DNA of 44,164 nt from Acidobacteriota bacterium (GCA_023410055.1 JAEYQK010000051.1:1-44164), one strand, 5' to 3'. Shown: positions 7,437-16,087, counted from the first letter of the stretch. Notes: generated by a model from the sequence alone, not told the origin. Numbers and translations are program-made.

Positions 7437-9160
7437 GAGTTGCATTTCTTCTTCTCGTTTTTCTTCTCGCCATGAACATCAGCCAGGCAGAAACCAATAA
7501 GACAGAAAGCCCCGATACAGTCTTCATCAACGGCGACATGCTCACCGGCTTTTCGAGCGGCATTGAGAAGGGCAGCGCGTGGGCCAAGGAGAATCCGCGT
7601 GCTCAGGCCATCGCCGTTCGTGGGGATCGTATCGTTGCCGTTGGGTCAAACTCTGAGATTCAGAAGCTCAAAGGCAAAAGTACGCAGGTGGTTGACTTGG
7701 GCGGTCGGTTTGTAATGCCTGGGTTCAACGATGCTCATCTTCATCTGGCCGGCGGCGGGTTCGAAAAGCTGAACGTCGATCTTGTAGGGGTCAGGTCGCT
7801 ACAAGATATGAAGAACAGGATCGCTGCCCGAGCGACCAACACGCCTGCAGGAGAATGGATACAGGGTCGCGGATGGGACCACACCGTGTGGGCCGACAAG
7901 AAGCTTCCGACCAGGCAGGACATCGATGCCGTTGCGGGGGATCACCCGGCGGTATTCGTGCGAGTGGATGGCCACATCGCGGTTGCGAATTCGGCTGCCT
8001 TAAGCGCGGCCGGGATTAACAGGAATACGCCTGATCCGCTTGGCGGACAGATCGACCGCGACGCTCAGGGTGAGCCCACCGGAGTCCTCCGGGAGTCGGC
8101 AAAGGACGAGCTACTTTCAAAGGTGCCGAAGCCCAGTCCGGCCCAGCGGCGTCGTGCAATTGAATTGGCACTGCAGGATGCGGCGAGTCACGGAATCACC
8201 TCCATGCAGGACAATTCCGATTGGGAGGACTTTCTTGTCTACGAGGACCTGGAGCGCGAAGGCAAGCTGACGGCGCGCATCACGGAGTGGTTGCCATTCA
8301 CAGCACCGGTGGCGGTGCTCCAGCAACACCGTGCGCACCACGACGCGAAAGATCCGATGCTACACACGGGCATGTTGAAGGGCTTCATGGATGGATCGCT
8401 CGGTTCGCGTACGGCTGCAATGCTCAAGCCTTATTCAGATGACCCGCAGAGTTCTGGCCTGCGGCAGTTCAAGCAATCGGAATTGAACGAGATGGCGGAG
8501 AAGCGGGTGGCCGCGCGTTTTCAGATGGGATTTCACGCAATCGGCGATCGTGGTGTCGAGATGGCGCTTGATGCTTTTTCGGACGCCGAAGGAGATGCGC
8601 GCGAAAACAACATCCGAGGATTAACTCAGGATACGGAGAAGCGTGAATTTCGATTTCGAATCGAACATGCGCAGGTTGCTGCGCCCGATCAATTTGCGCG
8701 GTTTCGAGAACTGAACGTCATCGCGTCGATGCAGCCGAATCACCTGCTCACCGACATGAACTGGGCGATGGATCGTATTGGTCCGGAGCGAGCAAAGCAT
8801 GCTTATGCTTGGAAGGCATTCCTCGATAACGGAGTCGCCTTGGCGTTTGGAACCGACTATCCGGTCGAGCCGATCACGCCTTTTCGCGGTCTGTATGCCG
8901 CAGTAACTCGAAAGAACGAAACTGCAGAGTTCTTCCCGGAGGACAAAATCTCGATCCAGCAGGCGATTGCGGCTTACACGAGCGGCGCGGCATACGCCGA
9001 GTTTGCTGAATCCGAAAAGGGAATGCTCGCACCCGGTATGCTGGCGGATTTCGTTGTGCTTGATCGCGACATCACGAAGGTTGCACCGCGGGAGATTCTC
9101 GGCACGAAGGTGCTGAGGACCGTTGTGGGCGGCAAGACGGTATACCAGGGCGGCAACTAG
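7433..9160 (+). CDS. exported YtcJ-like amidohydrolase
   Basis: This is a 575-residue protein with a signal peptide (MRVAFLLLVFLLAMNISQA). It is a metal-dependent amidohydrolase of the YtcJ/Amidohydro_3 group. NDAHLHL at about residues 100-105 is the first metal-binding His-x-His. FHAIGDRG and RIEHAQV supply later His ligands. GTDYPVEP carries the late Asp. MDGSLGSRTAAML is typical of this subgroup. Relatives hydrolyse cyclic amides, N-acyl amino acids or similar C-N bonds. The substrate is not known, but pairing with an M20 peptidase suggests turnover of peptides or acylated amino acids outside the cytoplasm. ATG at 7433 overlaps the M20 stop by ATGA, and the longer frame upstream lies inside that gene. 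Confidence 0.88.
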   Translation: MRVAFLLLVFLLAMNISQAETNKTESPDTVFINGDMLTGFSSGIEKGSAWAKENPRAQAIAVRGDRIVAVGSNSEIQKLKGKSTQVVDLGGRFVMPGFNDAHLHLAGGGFEKLNVDLVGVRSLQDMKNRIAARATNTPAGEWIQGRGWDHTVWADKKLPTRQDIDAVAGDHPAVFVRVDGHIAVANSAALSAAGINRNTPDPLGGQIDRDAQGEPTGVLRESAKDELLSKVPKPSPAQRRRAIELALQDAASHGITSMQDNSDWEDFLVYEDLEREGKLTARITEWLPFTAPVAVLQQHRAHHDAKDPMLHTGMLKGFMDGSLGSRTAAMLKPYSDDPQSSGLRQFKQSELNEMAEKRVAARFQMGFHAIGDRGVEMALDAFSDAEGDARENNIRGLTQDTEKREFRFRIEHAQVAAPDQFARFRELNVIASMQPNHLLTDMNWAMDRIGPERAKHAYAWKAFLDNGVALAFGTDYPVEPITPFRGLYAAVTRKNETAEFFPEDKISIQQAIAAYTSGAAYAEFAESEKGMLAPGMLADFVVLDRDITKVAPREILGTKVLRTVVGGKTVYQGGN

Positions 9161-9173
9161 TTGGAAGTCAGAT

Positions 9174-9557
9174 GTGAATCTCAAGCAGTTCTATTCGCGT
9201 AGTAATTGGCACACCTTCTCGAGCAGGCGGCCGCCACTTACTCCCGAGTTGCGGCAGCGACAATTCCTACTTGGCACACCGCTGGTGCTCTTGCCTGCGA
9301 TGTTTGCCTTTCCAGCCTGGATATTGCTCGTGCATCAACCAAAATTCCCGCATTCGGCCTTGCTGGCCGGATTCTTGTTTCCAGCTTTCGCCGTTATGTC
9401 CGTCGTTGGAGTCGGAAAGCTGATTCAATGCTTGAACTGGCGAGAACTCGACCTGATAGGGGCGATGGCGTTCGGAGTGCTGCTCGTGCTCGGTGTCATG
9501 CTGCTGTACGCCGTGGTTTTCTTCGTCGCGTTTTACCGTGGCGACTTGGGCATTTGA
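9174..9557 (+). CDS. small membrane protein, three predicted TM helices
   Basis: I do not recognise a family. The 127-residue product has a polar N-terminus of about 30 residues and then three hydrophobic stretches: FLLGTPLVLLPAMFAFPAWILLV, a segment beginning SALLAGFLFPAFAVMSVVG, and a long one beginning LIGAMAFGVLLVLGVML. I chose the GTG at 9174 because GGAAG lies 6 nt upstream. The frame also runs back into the amidohydrolase gene. It follows that gene by 13 bp and could be co-transcribed with it. It is convergent with the TauE/SafE gene 13 bp away, and no terminator is visible between them. Confidence 0.6.
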   Translation: MNLKQFYSRSNWHTFSSRRPPLTPELRQRQFLLGTPLVLLPAMFAFPAWILLVHQPKFPHSALLAGFLFPAFAVMSVVGVGKLIQCLNWRELDLIGAMAFGVLLVLGVMLLYAVVFFVAFYRGDLGI

Positions 9558-9570
9558 CCTGCGGATCGGC

Positions 9571-10347
9571 TCACGCCATCTTGATGAACAGCACCACGGC
9601 AATACTGAATCCCACCGCGATGACGAAACGCCGGATGATGGAGCGTCCGACACGCCGCGCGAGGCCAGCGGCGCCGTAGCCCCCGATGATCGCCGCAACC
9701 GCCATCACCGCGACGTAGTGCCAGCGAACCATGTGATTCAAGATGAACAGTGCCGCTGCTACGCCGTTGATGCAAAGCGCCAGGATGCTGGTGAGTGCGT
9801 TCATCTTGAGAATGTCGTTCATACCAAGAATGCTTAGGGCGGATAGCATCATGATGCCGATCCCCGCGCCGAAGTAGCCGCCATACAGTCCCACAAAAAG
9901 TTGAAATGTCATTGCCAGAGTAAGCCATCCAGCAGAGCGATGGATTGCCTGATGCCTCAGGTTCAAGCGCCTTTGGATCGGCGCTTGGGCGGTGAAAAGG
10001 ATCGTGGCAAAGAGAATCAAGAATGGAACGAGGCGGTCGAAGACGGCAGGCGGGGTGAAACGGAGCAGTGTTGCGCCTGCTGCACCTCCGATGAAGCTGG
10101 GGATGGCGAGCAGAAGGACTCGCGGTTCAAGTTGGCGAATCTCGCGACGGAACCCCCATATGCTGCCCAGAGAGCCGGGCCAAATGGCAACCGTACTCGT
10201 AGCATTTGCGATGATGGAGGGGAGCCCGAGCCAGATCAGGGTAGGGAACGATATGAGGGTGCCTCCACCAGCCACGGAGTTGATAGCTCCCGCGAGAAAC
10301 GCCGCGAGCGCAGCGGCAGCGAGATGGAGGATGGAGACGACGCTCAT
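9571..10347 (-). CDS. TSUP/TauE-SafE family sulfite/sulfonate exporter-like permease
   Basis: A polytopic inner-membrane protein of about 258 residues. TSUP proteins move sulfite, sulfoacetate or related organosulfur anions. The signature GAINSVAGGGTLISFPTL near residues 20-38 is nearly invariant in this family. It is followed by LPSIIANATSTVAIWPGSLGS and, in the second repeat, FVGLYGGYFGAGIGIMML. This gives the duplicated four-helix layout of about eight helices. The frame begins at an ATG at 10380, right after the T-tract of the pepA terminator. I prefer the ATG at 10347, where the conserved part starts, though its Shine-Dalgarno is also weak. The substrate is inferred only from the family. 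Confidence 0.85.
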   Translation of the reverse strand: MSVVSILHLAAAALAAFLAGAINSVAGGGTLISFPTLIWLGLPSIIANATSTVAIWPGSLGSIWGFRREIRQLEPRVLLLAIPSFIGGAAGATLLRFTPPAVFDRLVPFLILFATILFTAQAPIQRRLNLRHQAIHRSAGWLTLAMTFQLFVGLYGGYFGAGIGIMMLSALSILGMNDILKMNALTSILALCINGVAAALFILNHMVRWHYVAVMAVAAIIGGYGAAGLARRVGRSIIRRFVIAVGFSIAVVLFIKMA

Positions 10348-10381
10348 AAACCAGAACTCTTGAATGCAGAACAGTCGCATG

Positions 10382-10415
10382 AAAAAGCCCCAGGTTAGCG
10401 CGGCGAACCTGGGGC
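10382..10415 (-). terminator. terminator of the smpB-pepA unit
   Basis: GCCCCAGGTT (10387-10396) and AACCTGGGGC (10406-10415) form a perfect 10-bp stem with a 9-nt loop. On the minus strand a TTTTT run (10382-10386) follows. It sits 45 bases past the pepA stop and just before the TauE/SafE gene. Confidence 0.85.
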
Positions 10416-10459
10416 ACCGAAGTACCTAACACTGTTCTCTGCCGGACTGGAGTTCGGCG

Positions 10460-11962
10460 CTACTGTCTTGCGACATCCCGTACGTACTCGACCAAGGATC
10501 GCACAGCGACGCCAGAGGGCCCCTTCGGCAGCCACGGCTTGCCGCTTTCTTCCCAAGCTGTGCCCGCGATGTCGAGGTGGATCCACGGAGTGTCTTCGAC
10601 GAATTCTTTGAGGAACATGGCGGCAGTGATTGCACCGCCCCACCGTCCGCCAGTGTTCATGATGTCGGCAATGTTGGAGCGAATGAGTTCTGTGTAGTCG
10701 GAATCCACGGGCAAGCGCCACATCTTCTCGCCCGCGCGCTTGGTCGCTTCGGCGAACTGTGAGTACATCTGGTCGTCATTGGCGAAAACACCAACATTGA
10801 TGTAGCCAAGCGCGATCACACATGCGCCGGTAAGGGTGGCGGCGTCGATGAGGTGCGTTGCCCCAAGCTGCCGGGCGTAGTGTAAGCCGTCGGCGAGAAC
10901 GAGCCGGCCTTCCGCGTCGGTATTGATGATCTCGATGGACTTGCCCGACATGGCGATCTGCACGTCGCCGGGCTTCTGCGCCTTGCCGGACGGCATGTTC
11001 TCGGTGGCGAGAACCATGCCAATGACGCGCACGTTCGGCTTGAGTAATGCGATTGCGCGCATGGTTCCGAGCATGGTGGCACCGCCAGCCATGTCGTATT
11101 TCATCTTGTCCATGTTGTCGCTGGGCTTGATCGAAATTCCGCCGCTGTCGAACGTGATGCCTTTACCGATCAGACCGATAACCGGCTTTTCGGGAGCGCC
11201 TGCTGGTTCGTAGCGGAGAATGATCAGGGCAGGCGGTTCGTCTGACCCTTGTGCCACAGACCAGAATGCCCCCATCTTGAGTTCGCGAATCTTGTCCGCT
11301 CCGTAGACCTCACACTTCAACCCGACCTCTTCGGCCATTTTGCGGGCACGTTCGGCGAGGATAGTGGGCGTCATGCGGTTACCGGGTTCATTGACCAGTT
11401 CGCGCGTGAAGTTTTGGGAATCACCGATAATCTGCGCTTCGCTCAGCGCCTGATCGAGCGTGTTTCTGTCATTCACGGCAAGACCGGCGATCGTGACTTC
11501 ATCTAAAGTCTGGTCTTTGCGGTCGGACTTGTACGTGTCGGGATCGTAGTCACCGACCAGTGCGCCTTCGGCAATGGCCTTAACAAAATCGGCAGATGAT
11601 GACGGCGACGCGAACACAAAGCTCTTAATCTGCTTCGGCTTCATAAAGCGAACGGCTGCGGAAGCAATTTTGCGCAATTCGGCAGAGGAGAAAGCCGTGG
11701 CTTTTCCGCCGCCAATGAGCAGCAGGCGTTTGGCTTTGACTCCCTGTGGTCGGTGCAGCAGGACGGTTTCGAATGCCTTGCCCGTCACTTCGCCGCTGGC
11801 GATGAGATCATTAGCAGCATTGCGGACGTTATCCACATCGGATTGAACTTTCGGCTCAGGTTTCTTGTCTTTGCCGTTGTTGGTGCTTGCGTCGAGGACG
11901 ACGACGGCCAGGCACTCGGTATCGATGTCAGCGGGATTGTTGAAGGAAAGCGTAAGTTTCAT
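10460..11962 (-). CDS. pepA: leucyl (cytosol) aminopeptidase, M17 family
   Basis: A 500-residue M17 aminopeptidase, the usual length. The family forms hexamers with two metals and removes N-terminal residues, preferably Leu, from peptides in the cytoplasm. The hallmark NTDAEGRL lies at about 347-354. The earlier metal and catalytic block IGKGITFDSGG is at about 265-275, with metal-ligand Lys and Asp, followed by KMKYDMAGGA. VNEPGNRMTP is also typical. The N-terminal macro-like domain covers about residues 1-160. The frame extends to 12010, but ATG at 11962 has AAGGA 5 nt upstream and starts the conserved MKLTLS. It lies 85 bp downstream of smpB on the same strand and is probably co-transcribed. 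Some PepA proteins also bind DNA; nothing here bears on that. Confidence 0.95.
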   Translation of the reverse strand: MKLTLSFNNPADIDTECLAVVVLDASTNNGKDKKPEPKVQSDVDNVRNAANDLIASGEVTGKAFETVLLHRPQGVKAKRLLLIGGGKATAFSSAELRKIASAAVRFMKPKQIKSFVFASPSSSADFVKAIAEGALVGDYDPDTYKSDRKDQTLDEVTIAGLAVNDRNTLDQALSEAQIIGDSQNFTRELVNEPGNRMTPTILAERARKMAEEVGLKCEVYGADKIRELKMGAFWSVAQGSDEPPALIILRYEPAGAPEKPVIGLIGKGITFDSGGISIKPSDNMDKMKYDMAGGATMLGTMRAIALLKPNVRVIGMVLATENMPSGKAQKPGDVQIAMSGKSIEIINTDAEGRLVLADGLHYARQLGATHLIDAATLTGACVIALGYINVGVFANDDQMYSQFAEATKRAGEKMWRLPVDSDYTELIRSNIADIMNTGGRWGGAITAAMFLKEFVEDTPWIHLDIAGTAWEESGKPWLPKGPSGVAVRSLVEYVRDVARQ

Positions 11963-12047
11963 AACGTTCCTTTTAGAAGCAGTTTTCAGAGAAGAAGGTT
12001 TGAGGCGCATGCGAAATTCCCGCCCAACAACGAGCCACGGACCAGCT

Positions 12048-12569
12048 TCACTTTCGGCTCCGCTGGACGGCGGCGCGGGCCTCTTTGTCTGCGGTACGGC
12101 GGCGTTCGGTTTCGCGCTTGTCCCAAGTTTGCTTACCCTTGGCGAGCGCGAACTCGACTTTGACGCGCCCGTTCCGGAAATACATTCGCGTTGGGATAAG
12201 CGTTTGGCCCTTGATGGTAGTCTTGCCGGTCAACTTTCGGATCTGGTTCTTATGCATCAGTAGCTTACGAGTTCGGAGCGCCTCGTGGTTCGAATAGCTG
12301 CCGTGCTCGTATTGATTGATGTGGGCGTTGATAAGCCAAAGTTCGCCGTTCTTGATCAGCGCGTAGGCGTCGCCGAGGTTGACATGGGCGGCACGGACCG
12401 ACTTGACCTCGGTACCGGTCAAAACGATACCGGCCTCGAATTTTTCGAGGAGGAAGTAGTCGTGTGAGGCGCGGCGGTTCTGCGCAGCGTCACGTTCACC
12501 TGACGCGATCGGGTCGCGGTGTTTCGCCTTGGGCTTTTCGGGTTGAGTTGGTTTGGTCTGGCGAGCCAT
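12048..12569 (-). CDS. smpB: SsrA-binding protein SmpB
   Basis: SmpB binds tmRNA and takes it to stalled ribosomes for trans-translation. The 173-residue product has the usual core: NRRASHDYFLLEKFEAGIVLTGTEVKS, VNLGDAYALIKNGELWLINAHI, and the C-terminal VKVEFALAKGKQTWDKRETE tail that enters the decoding site. It carries an extra Lys/Pro-rich N-terminus of about 30 residues. ATG at 12569 has AAGG about 4 nt upstream. No ssrA gene was recognised in the window. It is divergent from the secretin gene. Confidence 0.96.
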   Translation of the reverse strand: MARQTKPTQPEKPKAKHRDPIASGERDAAQNRRASHDYFLLEKFEAGIVLTGTEVKSVRAAHVNLGDAYALIKNGELWLINAHINQYEHGSYSNHEALRTRKLLMHKNQIRKLTGKTTIKGQTLIPTRMYFRNGRVKVEFALAKGKQTWDKRETERRRTADKEARAAVQRSRK

Positions 12570-12660
12570 TCAGCCTTAACACTTACACTAACGTCCTGAA
12601 AAGTCTGTATCCTAACACATTGCGAGGGGTGACATCTCGCGGCGGAGAGCGTCCAATGGA

Positions 12661-12689
12661 ACGGGTGCTCAGGGTTAACGATGTATAAT
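12661..12689 (+). promoter_or_regulatory. candidate promoter of the secretin gene
   Basis: A perfect TATAAT lies at 12684-12689 in the spacer between smpB and the secretin gene. The -35 position (about 12661-12666) is poorly conserved. It would leave an untranslated leader of about 83 nt before the ATG at 12779. Confidence 0.45.
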
Positions 12690-12778
12690 CAGGACTTTCC
12701 AGCGGTTTACGAACATTGTGGGAAGATCGTTGGCTGAAGCCGAATCATTGAGCTTGATCGGAGACCACAAGAATTCGA

Positions 12779-15109
12779 ATGAAACTTACAATCCGTTTGC
12801 TAGCACTCTGCCTGATGCTGACGCTGACCGTACCCATGTTGGCCGAGAGCGCGGGTTCGCTTTACAAGAAGGGCGCCAACGCTGAAGCCCGTCAGGACTA
12901 CGTCGCTGCTTACGACTTCTTCAAGCAGGCATATAACCAGAAGCCGACCGACATCAAGTATCGTGCCTCCTACGAACGCATGAAGTTTCAGGCTGCGGCT
13001 GTACTGGTGCACAGAGGCCAACTGCTGCGGGACATGGGGAAGCTGGAAGATGCGCTTGCCTTGTTCCAGCAGGCGATGGCTATCGACCAGTCGAGCTTCA
13101 TCGCAGCCCAGGAGATGCAGCGTACGAAGGAAATGATCCAGAGGGGCAAGTCTGGACCAACATCGGAGGTTACTGGGCCACCTCCCTCGCAGTTGCGCAA
13201 GATGGTGGAGCAAGCGCGGGGGCCGGTTGAACTGGCCCCTGTTTCTGAGGCGCCAATAACTCTCAAACTCACCGAAGACAGCACTGTTATTTATCAAACG
13301 ATCGGCAAGTTGGCTGGCATCAACGTCCTATTTGACCCTGATTACACGCCGCGTCGCATTCATGTTGAACTCAACGGTGTCACTCTGACGGAGGCTCTCG
13401 AACTGGTCGCGATGGAATCGAAGACGTTCTGGCGCGCTGTCACGCCGAATACGATCTTTGTTGCTGCGGATACGCAGGCAAAGCGCAGGGAAATCGAATC
13501 CAACGTAATCAAGACGTTTTATTTGTCCAACCTCTCGCAGCCGACAGAATTGCAGGACGTCGTCAACACTCTACGCACTTTGCTCGAAGTCCAGCGAATC
13601 ACCATGATTCCAAGCCAGGCTGCGGTTGTGATTCGAGGGACACCGGACCAGCTTGCTCTGGCCGATAAGCTGATCGGAGATCTGGACAAAGCGCGACCGG
13701 AAGTGGTGATTGATGTCGCGATCATGCAGGTCCAGCGGCAAAAAGTGCATCAATTGGGAATCCAGCCGCCAACGAGCGCAACGATTGCGCTTAACAGCAA
13801 CACTTCTAGTAGTACCAATTCGTCCACAAACAATTCCTCGAACACGAGCAATAACACCAGCAGCGGCAGCATCAATCTGAACAACCTGGGGAACCTTTCG
13901 GCCAAGGATTTCACCGTCACGATTCCGCCGGCTACGGTCAATGCTCTATTTACTGACGGCAACACGAGATTACTGCAGAACCCGCAAATTCGGGCGCTAG
14001 ATGGTCAGAAGGCGTCGCTTAAGATCGGTCAGCGAGTGCCGATCGCCACAGGTTCCTACGGTGCTGGATTGACTGCGGGCGTCGGCGTGAATGCCTTGGT
14101 CAACACTCAGTTTCAGTACCTCGACGTCGGCGTAAACATCGATGTGACTCCTAAGGTTCACCAGAATCGAGACATCTCTCTCAAGCTGGTGCTGGACATC
14201 TCGGCCGTCACTGGGCAGTCGAACATCGGTGGCATCAATCAGCCAATCATTGGTCAAAACAAGATTGAACACGATATCCGACTGAAGGATGGCGAGATCA
14301 ACCTCTTGGGCGGGTTGTTCGAGGATGTGGATTCAAAGACCGTAAATGGTATCGCAGGGTTGTCGGAGATACCGATTTTGAAGTACCTGTTCAGCAGTCA
14401 GAACTACGACCGGCGTCAGAACGAAATCGTGATGATTCTGGTACCGCACATCGTGCGTTCGCAGGATCTGACTTCCTTGAATCAGCGCGCGATTGACATT
14501 GGCACGGGCACCGTCATCGACCTGAAGACAATGGCGACCAAGGCGCAAGCGGCGCAGCCGGCGGCTCCGGCTGGAGCACCGGCGAGCACAGTTCCACAGC
14601 AGCCGCAATCGCAACCCGGGGTTAATGTGCAGCCTCAGCCGGCGCAACCGGCAACACCAGCACCGATGAATTCGGCGCCTCCGCAGGCATCCGGACCGGC
14701 GACGCTCAGGCTTGACGTGCCGCAACAAGATGTTATCGTCGGCTCAACCGTTGGGGTCAATGTGGTTCTAACGGGTGGGCAGAACATCTACTCGGTTCCA
14801 GTACAAATCAGTTACGACCCGAAGGTTCTGGAGGTCGCAGACATTGTCAACGGAACGTTCCTCAGTCAAGACGGACAGGCGGTCTCGCTGGTCCACAGGG
14901 ACGATTCGTCGACCGGCACATTACAACTCACGGCCACGCGTCCGCCGAATGCGGGAGGCGTGTCGGGGGCTGGAACGGTATTTACCTTGATGTTCAAGGC
15001 CAAGGCATCTGGAACGGCGAACGTGAACGTTACGCGGGCGCAAGTCAAGGATGCCTTCATGAACAACGTTCCGACTGGGGGAACTCAAGCGGTAGTCAAC
15101 GTGAAATAG
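12779..15109 (+). CDS. TPR-secretin-cohesin fusion, outer-membrane secretin (GspD/PilQ type)
   Basis: A 776-residue secretin, the outer-membrane ring of type II secretion or type IV pilus systems. A signal peptide covers about 1-22. TPR-like helices follow at about 27-120 (SLYKKGANAEARQDYVAAY and LEDALALFQQAMAID). An N0/STN-like domain is at about 158-230 and an N1 ring domain at 243-305. The secretin core spans about 305-562, with RPEVVIDVAIMQVQR, LLQNPQIRALDGQKASLKIGQ, GVNIDVTPKV and VMILVPHIV. It is interrupted by an Asn/Ser/Thr-rich loop at 338-365. A Pro/Gln/Ala linker (589-640) leads to a cohesin-like domain at 642-776 (VGVNVVLTGGQNIYSVPVQISYDPKVLEV). Two pseudopilin genes follow. The T2SS or T4P assignment is unresolved. 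No Shine-Dalgarno is obvious. Confidence 0.92.
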   Translation: MKLTIRLLALCLMLTLTVPMLAESAGSLYKKGANAEARQDYVAAYDFFKQAYNQKPTDIKYRASYERMKFQAAAVLVHRGQLLRDMGKLEDALALFQQAMAIDQSSFIAAQEMQRTKEMIQRGKSGPTSEVTGPPPSQLRKMVEQARGPVELAPVSEAPITLKLTEDSTVIYQTIGKLAGINVLFDPDYTPRRIHVELNGVTLTEALELVAMESKTFWRAVTPNTIFVAADTQAKRREIESNVIKTFYLSNLSQPTELQDVVNTLRTLLEVQRITMIPSQAAVVIRGTPDQLALADKLIGDLDKARPEVVIDVAIMQVQRQKVHQLGIQPPTSATIALNSNTSSSTNSSTNNSSNTSNNTSSGSINLNNLGNLSAKDFTVTIPPATVNALFTDGNTRLLQNPQIRALDGQKASLKIGQRVPIATGSYGAGLTAGVGVNALVNTQFQYLDVGVNIDVTPKVHQNRDISLKLVLDISAVTGQSNIGGINQPIIGQNKIEHDIRLKDGEINLLGGLFEDVDSKTVNGIAGLSEIPILKYLFSSQNYDRRQNEIVMILVPHIVRSQDLTSLNQRAIDIGTGTVIDLKTMATKAQAAQPAAPAGAPASTVPQQPQSQPGVNVQPQPAQPATPAPMNSAPPQASGPATLRLDVPQQDVIVGSTVGVNVVLTGGQNIYSVPVQISYDPKVLEVADIVNGTFLSQDGQAVSLVHRDDSSTGTLQLTATRPPNAGGVSGAGTVFTLMFKAKASGTANVNVTRAQVKDAFMNNVPTGGTQAVVNVK

Positions 15110-15129
15110 GTTTGAAGCCGTTCTAGAAT
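15101..15129 (+). promoter_or_regulatory. possible internal promoter before the first pseudopilin
   Basis: GTGAAA (15101-15106) and TAGAAT (15124-15129) are 17 bp apart and overlap the secretin stop. The ATG at 15137 begins 7 nt after the -10-like box and has no Shine-Dalgarno, so a transcript from here would be leaderless or nearly so. Co-transcription with the secretin gene is the alternative. Confidence 0.3.
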
Positions 15130-15136
15130 AGTTACT

Positions 15137-15595
15137 ATGAAGTTAACCAGAAAGAACAGCCGCGGTCTCACGCTTGTGGAACTGCTCATCGCGATAGCGA
15201 TCCTGATGATCCTCACAGGTGCGGCTATCCCGATGGTTCGAGTGACGATCAAGCGGGAGAAGGAGCGAGAGTTGAGGCGCGATCTCTGGGAGATGCGGGA
15301 CGCCATTGATCGCTACAAGGACGCTGCGGACCGCGGACTCTTCCAGACGAAGCTAGGCTCGAATGGATATCCGCCGGACCTAGAGACGCTGGTCAAGGGA
15401 ATCGACATATCGGGCAAGAAGGTCAGATTCCTGCGGAAGATTCCGGTCGATCCGATGACGAACCAGGCAGAATGGGGAATGCGTTCGGAGCAGGATGATC
15501 CTGAGTCGGAGTCCTACGGAGGGCAGGGAGTTTTTGACGTGTATAGCAAGTCCGAGGGAACAGCCCTGGACGGGACCAAGTACAAGACGTGGTGA
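15137..15595 (+). CDS. type II secretion/type IV pilin-like pseudopilin (GspG-like)
   Basis: A 152-residue prepilin-like protein. A short basic leader ends in SRG10, cut before Leu11. The mature N-terminus LTLVELLIAIAILMILTGAAIP has Glu at position +5 and the long hydrophobic helix that anchors pilins in the membrane and packs the filament. The prepilin peptidase itself is not encoded in this window. The body has the GspG-like layout: RRDLWEMRDAIDRYKDA, then YPPDLETLV, then RKIPVDPMT and a C-terminal VFDVYSKSEGTALDGTKYKTW-like end. The gene lies 27 bp after the secretin gene and its stop precedes the next pseudopilin start by 14 bp, so the three form one unit. Confidence 0.9.
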   Translation: MKLTRKNSRGLTLVELLIAIAILMILTGAAIPMVRVTIKREKERELRRDLWEMRDAIDRYKDAADRGLFQTKLGSNGYPPDLETLVKGIDISGKKVRFLRKIPVDPMTNQAEWGMRSEQDDPESESYGGQGVFDVYSKSEGTALDGTKYKTW

Positions 15596-15609
15596 GTGGT
15601 GAAGCATTG

Positions 15610-16032
15610 ATGAACACTGGACTGACAAAATGCGGAAAGCGGCGCCAGGGCGCTCGCGGCTTCACACTCATTGAGATATTGATTGTCATCAGCATCATCC
15701 TGATATTGGTTTCGATTGTTGTGCCTATCTACACCGGCTCTATCATTCGTGCGAAGGAAGCCGTGCTGCGGGATGACCTCTTTCAGCTCCGCTCGTTGAT
15801 TCAGCAGTACACGTTTGACAAGGGCAAAGCGCCGCAATCGCTCGACGATTTAGTCCAAGCGGGCTACCTGAAGCAGATACCGTTGGATCCTTTTACGAAT
15901 GCACGCGATACCTGGGTGACTGATCAGGAAGACGTAATGCTGAGCGTCGATCAGACACAACCCGGAATAGTTGACGTGCATAGCGGCGCGAATCAGACTG
16001 CCTCGGATGGGACAGCCTACAGCAGCTGGTAA
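15610..16032 (+). CDS. second GspG-like pseudopilin
   Basis: A 140-residue pseudopilin. The leader ends in GARG17, cut before Phe18, followed by FTLIEILIVISIILILVSIV with Glu at +5. The soluble part repeats the plan of its neighbour: LRDDLFQLRSLIQQYTFDKGKAPQSLDDLV, then QIPLDPFTN and a C-terminus ending SDGTAYSSW. This suggests a tandem duplication and divergence of one gspG-type gene. The frame extends to a GTG at 15589 overlapping the previous gene. I prefer ATG at 15610, with GAAG 5 nt upstream. A strong terminator follows, ending the secretin-pseudopilin unit. It could be a major or a minor pseudopilin; the sequence does not decide. Confidence 0.9.
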   Translation: MNTGLTKCGKRRQGARGFTLIEILIVISIILILVSIVVPIYTGSIIRAKEAVLRDDLFQLRSLIQQYTFDKGKAPQSLDDLVQAGYLKQIPLDPFTNARDTWVTDQEDVMLSVDQTQPGIVDVHSGANQTASDGTAYSSW

Positions 16033-16055
16033 GTTCATCTTTGCAATGCAACCGC

Positions 16056-16087
16056 CAAGGCGCCCTTACGGGGCGCTTTGTTGTTTA
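16056..16087 (+). terminator. terminator of the secretin-pseudopilin unit
   Basis: CAAGGCGCCC (16056-16065) pairs with GGGCGCTTTG (16071-16080), including one G-T pair, around a TTACG loop, followed by TTGTTTA. It begins 24 bases after the stop of the second pseudopilin. Confidence 0.85.
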
